From Lachancea thermotolerans CBS 6340 (taxonomy: Eukaryota; Ascomycota; Saccharomycetes; Saccharomycetales; Saccharomycetaceae): a DNA stretch of 64,000 bases. Location: assembly GCF_000142805.1 (NCBI RefSeq), contig NC_013084.1:744001-808000 (forward strand). Reading direction: 5' to 3'. The number at the start of each line of letters is the position of its first letter. Within the stretch, counting starts at the first letter, position 1. The position numbers and the translations under genes were made by a program. The notes beneath the pieces are model-generated. The model worked only from the letters and a program-made list of their open reading frames with translations. It ran no database searches and was not told the DNA's origin. Below, piece by piece: positions 26,614 through 35,927 of the stretch.

Positions 26614-28521
26614 CTATTTCTTGCCCTTCTTCTTGTTCTTCTTGTTCTTCTTCTTTTTGCTAGAGGTCTGTGTCCCGTTGGCCTCGGGCTTTGGCAGAGA
26701 AGCATTAGGTTCCGCCGACTCTTCTGCTGCTGAAACATCTGTGCTTTCCTCTTTCTGGTTAAGCTGCGAATTATCTTCGCCTACAACTTCAACTTGGTCA
26801 AGTTGGGTGCCTGCAGCGCGCGCTTCATCTTCTTCGGCGTTGCCATGTCTTAATTCTTGACTTGAAGTTGGAGCTACAGCTCCAACTTCCGACATACCGT
26901 TGGGCTCGATAGTTGAGCTGGCTTCCTGAATCTCGGCCTCCTGCCTAGAAGCGAAATCGCCTGCGTTCTCGTCGGCAGCTTCCTGCAAATCTTTTTCCCC
27001 TGTCACGGTCGTTTCCGTATTAGCTGGCGGCTGGTCATGAAAACCCGCGTTTTCAGCAACCGCCTGGGCATCTTGGCTTTCGTCAAGCTCTGTATTCACC
27101 CTGGAAGTGTTTATGTCTTCATTGTTGATACTTTCAATCTCTGCCTCTGCTTTGACAGGGACTTCAGGCTCGTCAGCAGGCTCTTCGGCAGGCTCGTCAG
27201 CAGGCTCTTCGGCAGGCTCTTCGGCAGGCTCTTCGGCAGGCTCTTCGGCAGGCTCTTCGGCAGGCTCTTCGGCAGGCTCTTCGGTGGACTCAGCGATAGG
27301 TTCAGCTGCGGTCTCAGTGATAGATTCAGCAACAGACTCAGCGGCTGGCTCAGCAACAGGCTCAGCGGCTGGTTCGGCGGCAAACTCGGCGGCTGGTTCG
27401 GCAACATCTGCTTCTGGCATTCCATCATCATACTCGGGATTTGTTACAGCTTCGTCGAGCTTGACTTGCGAAGCTTGAGTTCCCTCATCCTCAGTCTTAA
27501 GCTCGGCAGAATCATTAATCACAGTGTCCTCGCGAGAGCCTTTTTCAGCTTGGATAGGTGTAGCTGACTCACTTATATCTCCATTTACAGCATCCTCTCC
27601 CTCTTCCACAGGCTCTTTGAGAGATTTAGAATCAGTTGCCATCACATTACCATCTTCAGCCGCGTTGCTTACAGGCTGCTGTCCTTCCTTTGGAGGAAGT
27701 TTTAAAAACTTGTAGCTCGCCAGATTATTTGGGTCTGCATCTAGATAAAAGCCACGCACTCCAACAATCCTTCTTTCAAGCTCACAAGCGCGCACCCACT
27801 CAGGTCTCACGATAGGAACGTTGCTCTGCTGGGCCTTATGAAATTCATCATCGTCGCTATCTTTGTCATTCGAGATAAAGTGGGTTGTGTCAATTGTAAC
27901 ATGAGATTGTAATGGTTTTGCGCCGATTTCTTTGAGACTATTCTCAATGTGTTCCCTTGTGATGCCTTCGATTCCATCGAGCGCACCCAAGCATGCTGTT
28001 ATGCCAGACATGTCTGTCATCTTATGGGTATGGAGCGTTATTTTTTCGGACCAGAGGTCTCCAGATGTTGTGCAAAGTTTAAGCTGGAACGTGTATTCAC
28101 TGTCGACAGAAAGTCCTGAAATTTTGGTGGCTGTTGTTTTGAAAGGATTGGGTATCATGAGAGACCGCACGCCATCTTTGTAAAGTAACAGCGACTTCAG
28201 TTGTGCAGAACCTAACTCAATAGGCTCCCAGCCTAAAACGCCGCTCGTTTGTGTAACATTGACGACCTTAAGCACAGGGCTTTGCGGACTGTGCGTTCCG
28301 TACTTTTCGAGAATTTCATCTTGCAGTGTCTGGAACTGCTCAAGTTCTTGACGTTCGAGATCTGCGTCCTCTGCAACTTGTATTTTAACAATTGACCCAG
28401 CTTTGATGTTATCCGGAAGTAGCATCGTTGGGAACTCAATTACATGGTGGTTTTTAGTAGTCAGGAGCGCGAGGGACGCGTCCAGTCTACCGACCGTTAA
28501 GGAAACTTCCACGGATGCCAT
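26614..28521 (-). CDS. CHS5: Exomer scaffold Chs5
   Basis: 635 residues (S. cerevisiae 671). The order is family-typical: an N-terminal dimerisation/ChAP-binding helix region (MASVEVSLTVGRLDASLAL), a fibronectin III domain (~77-168, PVLKVVNVTQTSGVLGWEPI), a BRCT domain (~170-265, with MSGITACLGALDGIEGITRE and NVPIVRPEWVRACELERRIV), then a long acidic low-complexity tail and a Lys-rich end (KKKKNKKNKKKGKK). FN3-BRCT binds Arf1-GTP on trans-Golgi membranes, and exomer exports cargo such as Chs3 to the surface. The tail holds a 12-bp coding minisatellite (27167-27286). CHS5 is on another S. cerevisiae chromosome (YLR330W) from its neighbours here, as expected for interleaved WGD tracks. Confidence 0.96.
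   Translation of the reverse strand: MASVEVSLTVGRLDASLALLTTKNHHVIEFPTMLLPDNIKAGSIVKIQVAEDADLERQELEQFQTLQDEILEKYGTHSPQSPVLKVVNVTQTSGVLGWEPIELGSAQLKSLLLYKDGVRSLMIPNPFKTTATKISGLSVDSEYTFQLKLCTTSGDLWSEKITLHTHKMTDMSGITACLGALDGIEGITREHIENSLKEIGAKPLQSHVTIDTTHFISNDKDSDDDEFHKAQQSNVPIVRPEWVRACELERRIVGVRGFYLDADPNNLASYKFLKLPPKEGQQPVSNAAEDGNVMATDSKSLKEPVEEGEDAVNGDISESATPIQAEKGSREDTVINDSAELKTEDEGTQASQVKLDEAVTNPEYDDGMPEADVAEPAAEFAAEPAAEPVAEPAAESVAESITETAAEPIAESTEEPAEEPAEEPAEEPAEEPAEEPAEEPADEPAEEPADEPEVPVKAEAEIESINNEDINTSRVNTELDESQDAQAVAENAGFHDQPPANTETTVTGEKDLQEAADENAGDFASRQEAEIQEASSTIEPNGMSEVGAVAPTSSQELRHGNAEEDEARAAGTQLDQVEVVGEDNSQLNQKEESTDVSAAEESAEPNASLPKPEANGTQTSSKKKKNKKNKKKGKK
27167..27286. repeat. 12-bp coding minisatellite in CHS5 (EEPA repeat)
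   Basis: About ten tandem near-identical 12-bp units (GGCTCTTCGGCA on the + strand) encode repeated Glu-Glu-Pro-Ala with occasional Asp. Just upstream in the protein, degenerate PAAE/PVAE units (DNA to about 27420) look like an older, diverged part of the same expansion. Reading frame is kept throughout. Confidence 0.9.
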
Positions 28522-28893
28522 CTGTTTGAAGCCGCAATAGTGTTCTAATCGACTATTATCGTCTTTGATATTCTCCTTTAAAGTTTGAAGAACCTAAGGA
28601 AACTTAAGGCTTCGTACAAACGTACTGAGATTCATCATGAACAAGTGACTGAAGGAGACCGGTTTGTGACTCAGCGCCGCTAGCAACTCACCGGCGATGA
28701 TTCTATCTCTATTGGCGGAGGGCTTTTCTTGACTGATGAAGAGCCTGCAATATCAATTACGAAATCCTTCCAAAATGAACAATTAAGGCTCCAAGCAAAT
28801 TGTAAGAACTTCTTCAGACAAAATAACGATATTGATAGCTTGTTTTATATATTATGGTACATGATGCTTGACAAACTTCAAGTCCGGTGTAAT
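28522..28893. other. CHS5 promoter / UGA1 3' flank
   Basis: 372 bp of AT-rich sequence. No RNA or gene, and no regulatory motif that I can support. Confidence 0.55.
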
Positions 28894-30309
28894 CTAAAGC
28901 TCGGAAACAGCCTTGGACAGAGCGTCAACAAAGATGTCAGCGTGCTTTTCCTCAAAAGTCAAGGATGGTCTCAGTCTGACACTGAGCTCAGCACACCCGC
29001 CAACATTGCATCCGTGAAGTTTCAAGCTCTTGAGCAATGCATCTCTCTCGGCAGCAGATGGCAGATCCCAGGCAATGAAGGTACCTCTGTTCTGGCCTCT
29101 CAGTCTCTGGAACTTCTCGGGGTACTTGGACTGTAGAGCTTCGAGCTTGGAGAATAAGTAGTCGCCGACACGGCTGCACTGTTCGAGCAGTTTGTTGTCA
29201 ACAATTTCTTGACCAATAGCGCCGGCAATGATCATACGTGCAGGTTCACCACACCAGGTGTTGAACTGTCTGTATGGCTTGTTAGGAATGAACTTAGGGT
29301 CATGGAAAAAGTAGCCAGCACTTTGGAACTTTTTGGAGAAAGTCACCAAGTCGACAGGAGGCTGAATATCAGCCCACTCGTGGCACCAGAACTTACCAGT
29401 AGCTCCGACACCAGTCTGAACCTCATCGACGATGTAAACCACACCGTGCTTCAAAGTCAAGTCTCTCAAAGACTGCAAGAAGTACTTGGAAGCGTGGTTG
29501 TCGCCACCTTCGGATTGGATTGGCTCGATGATCAAGGCAGCGACAGGAATAGACCAAGAAGTGATCAGGTCCTCGACAATCTTCAAACAACGGTCGTCCT
29601 CAGCACGGTTTGCTTCCTCGTTCTCAGTCAGAGGGAACTTGTAGCTTGGGTACTCGGCGTGAGGCCACTGGAAGGCAGGGAAGTCTAACTTGTGGATAGG
29701 CTTAGAGCAGGTAACAGACCCGGAGGCGAAAAGTCTACCGTGGAAAGCCTTCTTGAAAGAAAGGACGGCTAGGTGTGGAGAGCCTGGCTCAGCGTTCTTC
29801 ATGACACTTTGGTTCTCCTCAGTAGAGAACTCAGTGTCGTAGCCTCTCTGCTTAGAACGGTAGTAGATGAAGGCGGCCTTGAAAGCAAGCTCGTTGGCGT
29901 CGGCACCCGACAGACCGGACCAAACGTGGTCTTGGCCCTTTGGTGCAAACTTCAAGATCTTCTCTAAAATTGGAGCTAGGTCCTTAGAAGGGAAGTTTCC
30001 CAGCGCAGGACGGTCCACAAGCGCGCGCACCATTTCAGGTGACTGCGCAGCCTTGATCAGGGCTGGGTTGTTGTAGCCGAGCGCGATAGAGGCGATCTGA
30101 GCGTACAAGTCCAGGTATGTGTTGCCATCCGCATCAACAATGTAGTTGCCCACGGACTTCTCGTAGTCAGTCATGAAGTATGCGGGTCTGGCGTCAAACA
30201 CCTTGCCCAGCTTGGCAAGCTCCTCCTGGGACTTGGGGCCTGGGATACTGGTTGTCACAACCGATGGGCTAGCTGGTTCGCTTGGGTAGTACTTTGCAGC
30301 AACGGACAT
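28894..30309 (-). CDS. UGA1: 4-aminobutyrate (GABA) transaminase
   Basis: 471 residues, the same length as S. cerevisiae Uga1, beginning MSVAAKYYPSEPASPSVVTT. Class III aminotransferase features: GLSGADANELAFKAAF (cofactor phosphate binding), IIEPIQSEGGDNHAS, VYIVDEVQTGVGATGKFW with the PLP-stacking Asp, and the Schiff-base lysine in LVTFSKKFQSAGYFF. It converts GABA plus 2-oxoglutarate to succinate semialdehyde plus glutamate in the cytosol, for GABA use as nitrogen source. It lies close to VMA7 as in S. cerevisiae (YGR019W-YGR020C), with CHS5 between. Codon use is of the highly expressed type (AGA, TTG, AAG). Confidence 0.97.
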   Translation of the reverse strand: MSVAAKYYPSEPASPSVVTTSIPGPKSQEELAKLGKVFDARPAYFMTDYEKSVGNYIVDADGNTYLDLYAQIASIALGYNNPALIKAAQSPEMVRALVDRPALGNFPSKDLAPILEKILKFAPKGQDHVWSGLSGADANELAFKAAFIYYRSKQRGYDTEFSTEENQSVMKNAEPGSPHLAVLSFKKAFHGRLFASGSVTCSKPIHKLDFPAFQWPHAEYPSYKFPLTENEEANRAEDDRCLKIVEDLITSWSIPVAALIIEPIQSEGGDNHASKYFLQSLRDLTLKHGVVYIVDEVQTGVGATGKFWCHEWADIQPPVDLVTFSKKFQSAGYFFHDPKFIPNKPYRQFNTWCGEPARMIIAGAIGQEIVDNKLLEQCSRVGDYLFSKLEALQSKYPEKFQRLRGQNRGTFIAWDLPSAAERDALLKSLKLHGCNVGGCAELSVRLRPSLTFEEKHADIFVDALSKAVSEL

Positions 30310-30664
30310 TGGATAGGAAAGGATGATGTTTAAGATTGGAAGTCTTGGTGAGGATAAAAAGGACTAAATATCAAACGTTGGTTAAGAGTGACTGTTTGAG
30401 CTCTCCTTCTTATACTTTTGCCTCCCCTGTCCATCACAATCCAGTCCCGCCGCCCTTGTTTCCCAGCTCATCATTGATCGGCCTTGATGCCTGCTTGGGA
30501 AATTCAGGTTTCCCGCGCGGGAATCTATTTCAATCAGTAGTACCGCGGGAAACCGCCAGCGACTGGAAAAAAAGTACAGATGTAAAGCGGTCGTCGATCA
30601 TTATCATTAAATGAATACTCAAATGTTCTTTTCTACGAACGAGCGAGCGGACAGGCGCGTCAGC
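30310..30664 (-). promoter_or_regulatory. UGA1 promoter with CG palindromes
   Basis: 355 bp. It contains an exact 14-bp palindrome TTCCCGCGCGGGAA at 30510-30523 and a second CCGCGG at 30543-30548, about 200-240 bp upstream of the UGA1 ATG. AAAGTATAAG (on the UGA1 strand, near 30410) is a TATA-like sequence. CCG-containing dyads are typical targets of zinc-cluster activators such as Uga3, but the match to the published Uga3 site is not exact. Confidence 0.5.
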
Positions 30665-31600
30665 TCATGGGCAAACTTCCTCTTCAATCCAGGACTCTAA
30701 GTGGGAGTCTTCTTCGACGTGACGGCGGAACTTCCACCTCTCGCCACCTCGGCCATCCTTCAGATTGAGAAAGTCAACCTCGTCAATGCATAGGCACACA
30801 ACGCCAAAGTTGTCGAAGCCGGTATTTTCTTTGGCGCCATCGACACCACGCTGGATCTTGTCAAGCTGCTTGCTAGTCTCTGAGGTGACCGGCGTGCCAG
30901 GATGGGGCTTGCGAAATTGTGCCTTTGTAGAACGCGATAAGTCGGCCCATTGGCGGGCGAGCTCAAGATCCCATTCTTTGGGGGTTGGAGGAGCGTATTC
31001 GGCGGGCGTCAGCACAGCGTGGTGGGCTGCAGGGCCGGAGCTACGGGTAGAGGTACGGGATAGCTCGGGGCGCACAGACGCTACATCAGGCTCGGTCTCG
31101 TTGTCTGCGCTCGTACCGTTGTGCTCTTCGTCGTTCTGTACGTGCTCATCCTCGCTCTCGTCCACGTGCTCGTGCTGGTAGAGCACATGCGCGTCGCCGT
31201 AGATGCTGGGCGACAGGATTGGGTATTCGATAGCGCCGGACTCTGCTCCATTGAATGTATGAGTAATCAGTGGCTTCGACTGCCTCGACACGACAAAGCA
31301 CTTTCCGCTAAAGCGATACTGCTCCCACGAGCTGGGGAAGTAAAAGCACGCTTCGAATGGCGCAGTCTCAGCGCCTGATCCCAAAATCTCCTTGACCTTG
31401 TCACCCCTCATGTCTGTAGTAAACGTCAGCACATTGCTCCGCTTGTCGTGGAACAGGAAGTCTCTGAATATCACAGTTCTACACTTTGGACGGTTGCTCT
31501 GCATATCCAGGGTCGCAAAAGTGAACGGCGCGAAGGGCTGCGAGTGGTTTTTCCAGGACTGAATGAACTGGGGCACCCATGGTGCCATTTGGTGTATCAT
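30665..31600 (-). CDS. YGR017W: Pyridoxamine-phosphate-oxidase-like FMN-binding protein (YGR017W)
   Basis: 311 residues from the ATG at 31600; a second in-frame ATG at 31588 begins MAPWVPQFIQSW, which is the family's conserved start, so either may be used. The N-terminal split-barrel has PKCRTVIFRDFLFHDKRSNV, LTFTTDMRGDKVKE and ACFYFPSSWEQYRFSGKCFV, typical of the fungal PNPOx-like group. A long acidic insertion (~150-190) precedes the C-terminal motif EWDLELARQWADLS and the ending WKFRRHVEEDSHLESW. The enzymatic substrate is not known; PDX3 is the real PNP oxidase in yeast. The neighbourhood (UGA1, VMA7) matches YGR017W-YGR020C. Confidence 0.88.
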   Translation of the reverse strand: MIHQMAPWVPQFIQSWKNHSQPFAPFTFATLDMQSNRPKCRTVIFRDFLFHDKRSNVLTFTTDMRGDKVKEILGSGAETAPFEACFYFPSSWEQYRFSGKCFVVSRQSKPLITHTFNGAESGAIEYPILSPSIYGDAHVLYQHEHVDESEDEHVQNDEEHNGTSADNETEPDVASVRPELSRTSTRSSGPAAHHAVLTPAEYAPPTPKEWDLELARQWADLSRSTKAQFRKPHPGTPVTSETSKQLDKIQRGVDGAKENTGFDNFGVVCLCIDEVDFLNLKDGRGGERWKFRRHVEEDSHLESWIEEEVCP

Positions 31601-31980
31601 GCGGTTCGTTATTTTGTCAGTTTGTCTCCTTTCCAAGTGTTCTGTGCGTGTTCTCGAAGTTCGTCACCTTATAAAATTTCCAGCTACGCTTGAAAGAGCT
31701 CCCCGAGTACGGGATTTCAAAGAGAAGCGCGATGAGCTCTGCTTACGACTTGTTGTCAAGACTCGTTCAAGGTTGGGCTCCATAAAAGACGCTCAAAGGG
31801 CGCAGTGAAAAAGCTGCGTTCTTGCGCAAAGATACATGATAGTTTGGTGGGTGCTGAGTCTGTCGCGATTTCAGCACAGTTTTTTGGAGCAATATGAGGA
31901 AACCAGCGCCCTTACAATATCTTGAAAGCCCCAAACGGATGTCTTGAGTGACCGGAACTAGTCTAGTTGCATGCGATGGG
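31601..31980. other. Gap upstream of YGR017W homologue
   Basis: 380 bp serving as the promoter of the YGR017W homologue and the 3' flank of the ARC1-like gene. No supported motif, RNA or gene. Confidence 0.55.
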
Positions 31981-32598
31981 CTAGCGTACTGGGCTACCAG
32001 GTGAAACTGATCCGACGAGGATCGGAATTGCCTTCTCCTCATTATAAACACAAAGTGGCGTTTCTGTCTGTGTTTCTGGATCTTTGTAAACCACCCGTGC
32101 CTTGTTGTCTACGTACAGTCTTGAAGAAACCTCAAGCCACTCATTGTTTTTGATTCGGCGAGACGTTGGTTGAGCGCCTGCCGGTGTTCCTTCTAACACT
32201 ACCGGCTGACCAACAAGTGTAAGATCAAAGTTTGCAGGCTTGCAGGGCTGAACAATGCCAGACACGCTGTCATCTCCGCAAAGAATCATAGCTTCGCTGA
32301 CTTCTCCTCTTAATTTGCACTTCTTCATGTTATCTACAAGCACCAGCAGGGATCCCTCCAGATCTTCCCGCGTAACAAACCCGCGCAGTCCGCTACAGAC
32401 CTGCTTAAAAGCATCAGCTCCTCCGTTTGATACCTTGATCTGCGAAACAAACATTTTGTCAGAGTTAGGATGTGCCCCAACTTGCGATGCGAAACCAATT
32501 CTCAAGTTCAAAAGCGAAAAGCCCGTTTGAGGACGGGCAGCTACCGTGTAGTGACGAGTGGCACACTTCGAACCCAGTGCTATAGTCAATCGTACCAT
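31981..32598 (-). CDS. Single-domain EMAP II/Arc1-like tRNA-binding protein, possibly mitochondrial
   Basis: 205 residues. From ~30 to the end it is an EMAPII-type OB-fold tRNA-binding module: LLNLRIGFASQVGAHPNSDKMFVSQIKV, QVCSGLRGF, LLVLVDNMKKCKLRGEVSEAMILCGDD and a C-terminal half like the Arc1/EMAPII extension (KNNEWLEVSSRLYVDNKARVVYKD). It lacks the N-terminal GST-like domain that anchors Arc1 to MetRS/GluRS. The first ~28 residues (MVRLTIALGSKCATRHYTVA) are basic, hydroxylated and acid-free, which looks like a mitochondrial presequence. Binding tRNA or acting with an organellar synthetase is inferred from the fold. I do not recall a one-to-one S. cerevisiae orthologue at this locus, so no symbol is given. 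Divergent from RSR1. Confidence 0.75.
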   Translation of the reverse strand: MVRLTIALGSKCATRHYTVAARPQTGFSLLNLRIGFASQVGAHPNSDKMFVSQIKVSNGGADAFKQVCSGLRGFVTREDLEGSLLVLVDNMKKCKLRGEVSEAMILCGDDSVSGIVQPCKPANFDLTLVGQPVVLEGTPAGAQPTSRRIKNNEWLEVSSRLYVDNKARVVYKDPETQTETPLCVYNEEKAIPILVGSVSPGSPVR

Positions 32599-32731
32599 TT
32601 GTACCCCTGTGAAGTCTGTCTCCGCTCTAGGCTGTGTTCGGGCTCTCCCATAAGCATCATTTTTTGAATCAAAAAAACAGTACTCATTAATTGAACCGTT
32701 GACTTAACCAACTTCAAATCAAACCCCAGCA

Positions 32732-33460
32732 ATGAGAGACTACAAACTAGTGGTGCTGGGTGCCGGTGGTGTGGGCAAGTCATGTTTGACTGTGCAGTTT
32801 GTCCAGGGAGTATACTTGGACACTTACGATCCAACTATCGAAGATTCATACCGAAAGACCATGGAGATCGATAACAAGGTTTTTGACCTAGAGATCTTAG
32901 ACACCGCGGGTGTTGCCCAGTTTACCGCAATGAGGGAGCTTTACATAAAATCAGGCATGGGTTTCTTGCTTGTTTATTCAGTCACCGATCGCCAGTCGCT
33001 TGAGGAGCTGATAGAACTACGCGAACAGGTGCTAAGGATCAAGGATTCGACGCGTGTGCCAATGGTGCTGGTAGGCAATAAGGCAGACTTGCAAGACGAA
33101 CGTGTTATCTCTGTTGAAGAGGGTATCGAGATGAGTAGTAACTGGGGTAAGGTACCCTTTTATGAGACCAGCGCATTACTCAGGAGTAATGTGGATGAGG
33201 TGTTTGTGGATGCCGTTAGGCAAATCATAAGGAATGAGATTGAGGCGCAAAACTCAAGCACTGCTGCCCTAGGGCATATGTCTAGGAAAAACACCGGCCT
33301 AGGTGCAGCCTCTGCTAATGCTGCGGACCCCTCCGCTGCCCAGGACACTCCCAAAAAGCAGGTTACACTGAATAGACCAGCAACAGCTAAGCAGGCTCCG
33401 GGCAAGCCCAGCACAAAGCGCAAGACTAAGAAGACCAAAACGTCCTGCGTAATTCTTTGA
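32732..33460 (+). CDS. RSR1: Ras-like GTPase Rsr1/Bud1
   Basis: 242 residues (S. cerevisiae 272). G-motifs are complete: P-loop GAGGVGKS (10-17), effector YDPTIEDSY, switch [17 protein letters not shown] with the Rsr1-type xAQF in place of Gln61-Glu, NKAD and [15 protein letters not shown] polybasic tail ([14 protein letters not shown]) ends in the CaaX box CVIL, predicting geranylgeranylation and plasma-membrane attachment. Rsr1 selects the bud site and hands the signal to Cdc24/Cdc42 and the polarisome, to which SPA2 at the start of this window belongs. The tail between G domain and CaaX is shorter than in S. cerevisiae. Confidence 0.97.
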   Translation: MRDYKLVVLGAGGVGKSCLTVQFVQGVYLDTYDPTIEDSYRKTMEIDNKVFDLEILDTAGVAQFTAMRELYIKSGMGFLLVYSVTDRQSLEELIELREQVLRIKDSTRVPMVLVGNKADLQDERVISVEEGIEMSSNWGKVPFYETSALLRSNVDEVFVDAVRQIIRNEIEAQNSSTAALGHMSRKNTGLGAASANAADPSAAQDTPKKQVTLNRPATAKQAPGKPSTKRKTKKTKTSCVIL

Positions 33461-33656
33461 TCTTTTGTTAGCAAGCATGTGTAAATCAGTAACGGTTCCA
33501 ATCATACTATACAGGGAAGTTTAGGTTGTTCTCATGATGCGTAAGCTTTAGTTCGTGAACAGTTTTACAGAATTAAAGGAATTGAGTTGAAATGTTTAAA
33601 TATGCAAGAGGGAAATGGGTCCGGGAACGACGAGACCTGCGACTTTCCGGGCCCCA

Positions 33657-35027
33657 CTACTCTTGTTGACGCTGACCCTTCGAACTGGGTTTAGGATCAT
33701 TCTTCCACGTCCCTTTGAACATATGTTTCACAAAAGCCATATCATCGTCTTCAGGCTTGGAGCCCATGTGGTTCACGCCTGGCGAAAAGCTAGTGATGGG
33801 TAGTATCATGACATCGTCCACTATAACAGGCTCTTCAATTAGTGAGAAAAACTCTGTAACAAATGTCGCACTCGACATTAAGCCCTCTGTAATTTTACGG
33901 TAAAACTTCCGAGTCCCAGACCCGTCTTCCATATTATTAGCCTTCAAGTTGTTGTTTATGATCATGATGTCAGGATTTGTTTGGATGATGTTGTTTAGGT
34001 AATTGAAAATGGCGTCTGAAAAAACGCCTGGACCTGTCCAATTCATAGTATCGGTGCCATCAGTGTTCTTTGCGGTCTTTTTCTGAGTGGGGGGGAACTT
34101 GGAATCCAGCCTCTTTTTGCCCCGGGCGTTGACAAAGTAGTCATCCTTGTGCCCCTCATCTATGATGAAATCGGGGGCTTTGATGTTGGTCTTCACATTC
34201 GTGCTAGCCAACGTAGTGGCCGTGATATTGATGATAAGCTCCCTGAGCAGCGGGTGGCCTGGTTTGGACTGAATGGTCCACTGGCAAAACTGAACCCTGC
34301 GAGCATACCAGTCGTTCCAGTCATCCCTGTCAGGGTCGGCCTCAATCCCGGCAATGAAGCCAGGCTCCTGAGTGGGCGGCGAGCTCGCAGAGTCAAGCCC
34401 CTTGTACTTTATGGGCACCTCTGGTTTTGGAAGACGACTCGTTTTGATAGAGGGCCACTCGTCCAGCGCTTTGAGCGGAAAGGTGTCCATATCCGAATAT
34501 ATCCCACCTCTAGCGTACAGCACTAGGTACCTGAAAAAGTCTGCTTTTAGGATATTCAGTGGCATTGAATCGAATGCCTGGATTATCTGTGGCACTGCGC
34601 CATACAGGTTGTGCAGGAGAGGCATAATGTGGTCGTCTGGGACCAGAGTGTAATCGTAAAGCGGAGCCTCGCTCGCTGCTGAAGCCCAGCGCCCCGAGAA
34701 GTCTTTGAACCCCTGAGACATCTTCGGCGAGTTGAACGGCGTCTTCCAGGTCTGCCATATCCGTCTAGGGATCGGTTGCGATGGGTCGTAAGGAAACTGC
34801 TGCGTCAATTGCGACCTCAGCTCTGCTATAGGCGCGCCCTTCATATTCGCGGGCTTGAAGGTTTTCAGATTTATTGTCTGCCCCTCCGTTGCCGTCGGTA
34901 TTAGGGTCTTGAAACCCCTGAAGAACTGTTTTTCGAGCTTCCATGAGCTCAGCTGGAACGACGCTATTACATACAGAAACACGACGCTCGTCAGAATCGT
35001 GCGTTCCTTCTTATTGAACTTAAGCAT
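33657..35027 (-). CDS. OCH1: Initiating alpha-1,6-mannosyltransferase Och1
   Basis: 456 residues from the ATG at 35027 (S. cerevisiae 480). Type II Golgi topology: a short basic cytosolic tail (MLKFNKKER), one membrane anchor (TILTSVVFLYVIASFQLS), then the lumenal GT32 domain with IPRRIWQTWK, NILKADFFRYLVLYARGGIY, the DxD metal-binding motif in YSDMDTF, GIEADPDRDDW and MNWTGPGVFSDAIF. It adds the first alpha-1,6-mannose that starts outer-chain N-glycan elongation in the cis-Golgi. It lies beside PNC1 in the same orientation as YGL038C-YGL037C. The paralogue HOC1 is less likely because of the YGL-type neighbourhood and Och1-specific C-terminus (PVIVDDVMILPITSFSPGV). Confidence 0.95.
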   Translation of the reverse strand: MLKFNKKERTILTSVVFLYVIASFQLSSWKLEKQFFRGFKTLIPTATEGQTINLKTFKPANMKGAPIAELRSQLTQQFPYDPSQPIPRRIWQTWKTPFNSPKMSQGFKDFSGRWASAASEAPLYDYTLVPDDHIMPLLHNLYGAVPQIIQAFDSMPLNILKADFFRYLVLYARGGIYSDMDTFPLKALDEWPSIKTSRLPKPEVPIKYKGLDSASSPPTQEPGFIAGIEADPDRDDWNDWYARRVQFCQWTIQSKPGHPLLRELIINITATTLASTNVKTNIKAPDFIIDEGHKDDYFVNARGKKRLDSKFPPTQKKTAKNTDGTDTMNWTGPGVFSDAIFNYLNNIIQTNPDIMIINNNLKANNMEDGSGTRKFYRKITEGLMSSATFVTEFFSLIEEPVIVDDVMILPITSFSPGVNHMGSKPEDDDMAFVKHMFKGTWKNDPKPSSKGQRQQE

Positions 35028-35285
35028 TGTAGAGTCACACAGCACCCGAAAACTTTAAAAGCTCAAAGGTCTAGGGCAGTTCTTGTATCGTTCTAACACC
35101 TGCGTCCGCGAGATCAGTGAGATTTTGAATTAGACATATACCTACCTATAAATTGTTTTTATGATATAATTGGCAATTGGCCTAGTACCCTCCCCGGACT
35201 TGAAAATTCTTTTGAAACACGAAATTTACGTGAACACGTAGCATGGGCCTAGAACGTCCATTTTGGGCTCGTGAACCGTTCCAAC

Positions 35286-35927
35286 TCACTTAAGCGTGAT
35301 GTCGTTCTGAACCAACTCCTGCTTCAAATTGCACATGGACTTGGAGTCGGAAGCGATTGCACGGGTGTAGTCTTGCAGAATGGTGGTCCTGTAGCCAAGA
35401 GCCGCAGCAGAGAGAGCTGTGTTTTTGACGCAGTAGTCGAGCGCGAGTCCGACGACAAATACATCGTTAACACCGTGCTTCCGCAAGAGACCATCCAGCT
35501 CAGTGCGGTGGTCGTTCCAAATATCGTTGAAGGCCGAGTAGTACTCACGGTCGGAGATGTAGCCCTTCTTGACGGTGTGGTGGTCGCATTCAAGGGACTG
35601 GAGGCTCTCGCTCAACGCGGGAGCCAGCTCTGCGCCCGGTGTCCCCTGCACACAGTGCACAGGCCACAGTGTGGCCTGCTGGGTCTCGTGTCGGTCTACG
35701 GGTGAGACGTACTGGTAGGAGCTGAACTCCGGTAGGCCGTGGTTTTTGGCGAACGAAATGTGATCCACAGGGTGCCAGTCTTGCGTCGCGACGACCACGC
35801 ACCAGCGCGGGTCCTTCACGAGCTCTGCAATGCGGTCGACTATCTCATCACCCGCGGCCACGGCGAGGGAGCCGTCTGGAGGCAGGAAGTCGAGCTGAAC
35901 ATCCACAACAATCAATGCTTTGCCCAT
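35286..35927 (-). CDS. PNC1: Nicotinamidase Pnc1
   Basis: 213 residues (S. cerevisiae 216). Catalytic triad positions are visible: Asp8 in ALIVVDVQLDF, the Lys in TVKKGYISDREYYSAF and the nucleophile Cys in LALDYCVKNTAL. Metal ligands fall in DWHPVDHISFAKNH. It converts nicotinamide to nicotinic acid and ammonia in the NAD+ salvage pathway, relieving inhibition of Sir2; it is peroxisomal/cytosolic in S. cerevisiae. The C-terminus (NDITLK) has no classical PTS1, as in the family. In S. cerevisiae stress induction acts through Msn2/4; one CCCCT core is in the upstream gap. Confidence 0.97.
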   Translation of the reverse strand: MGKALIVVDVQLDFLPPDGSLAVAAGDEIVDRIAELVKDPRWCVVVATQDWHPVDHISFAKNHGLPEFSSYQYVSPVDRHETQQATLWPVHCVQGTPGAELAPALSESLQSLECDHHTVKKGYISDREYYSAFNDIWNDHRTELDGLLRKHGVNDVFVVGLALDYCVKNTALSAAALGYRTTILQDYTRAIASDSKSMCNLKQELVQNDITLK

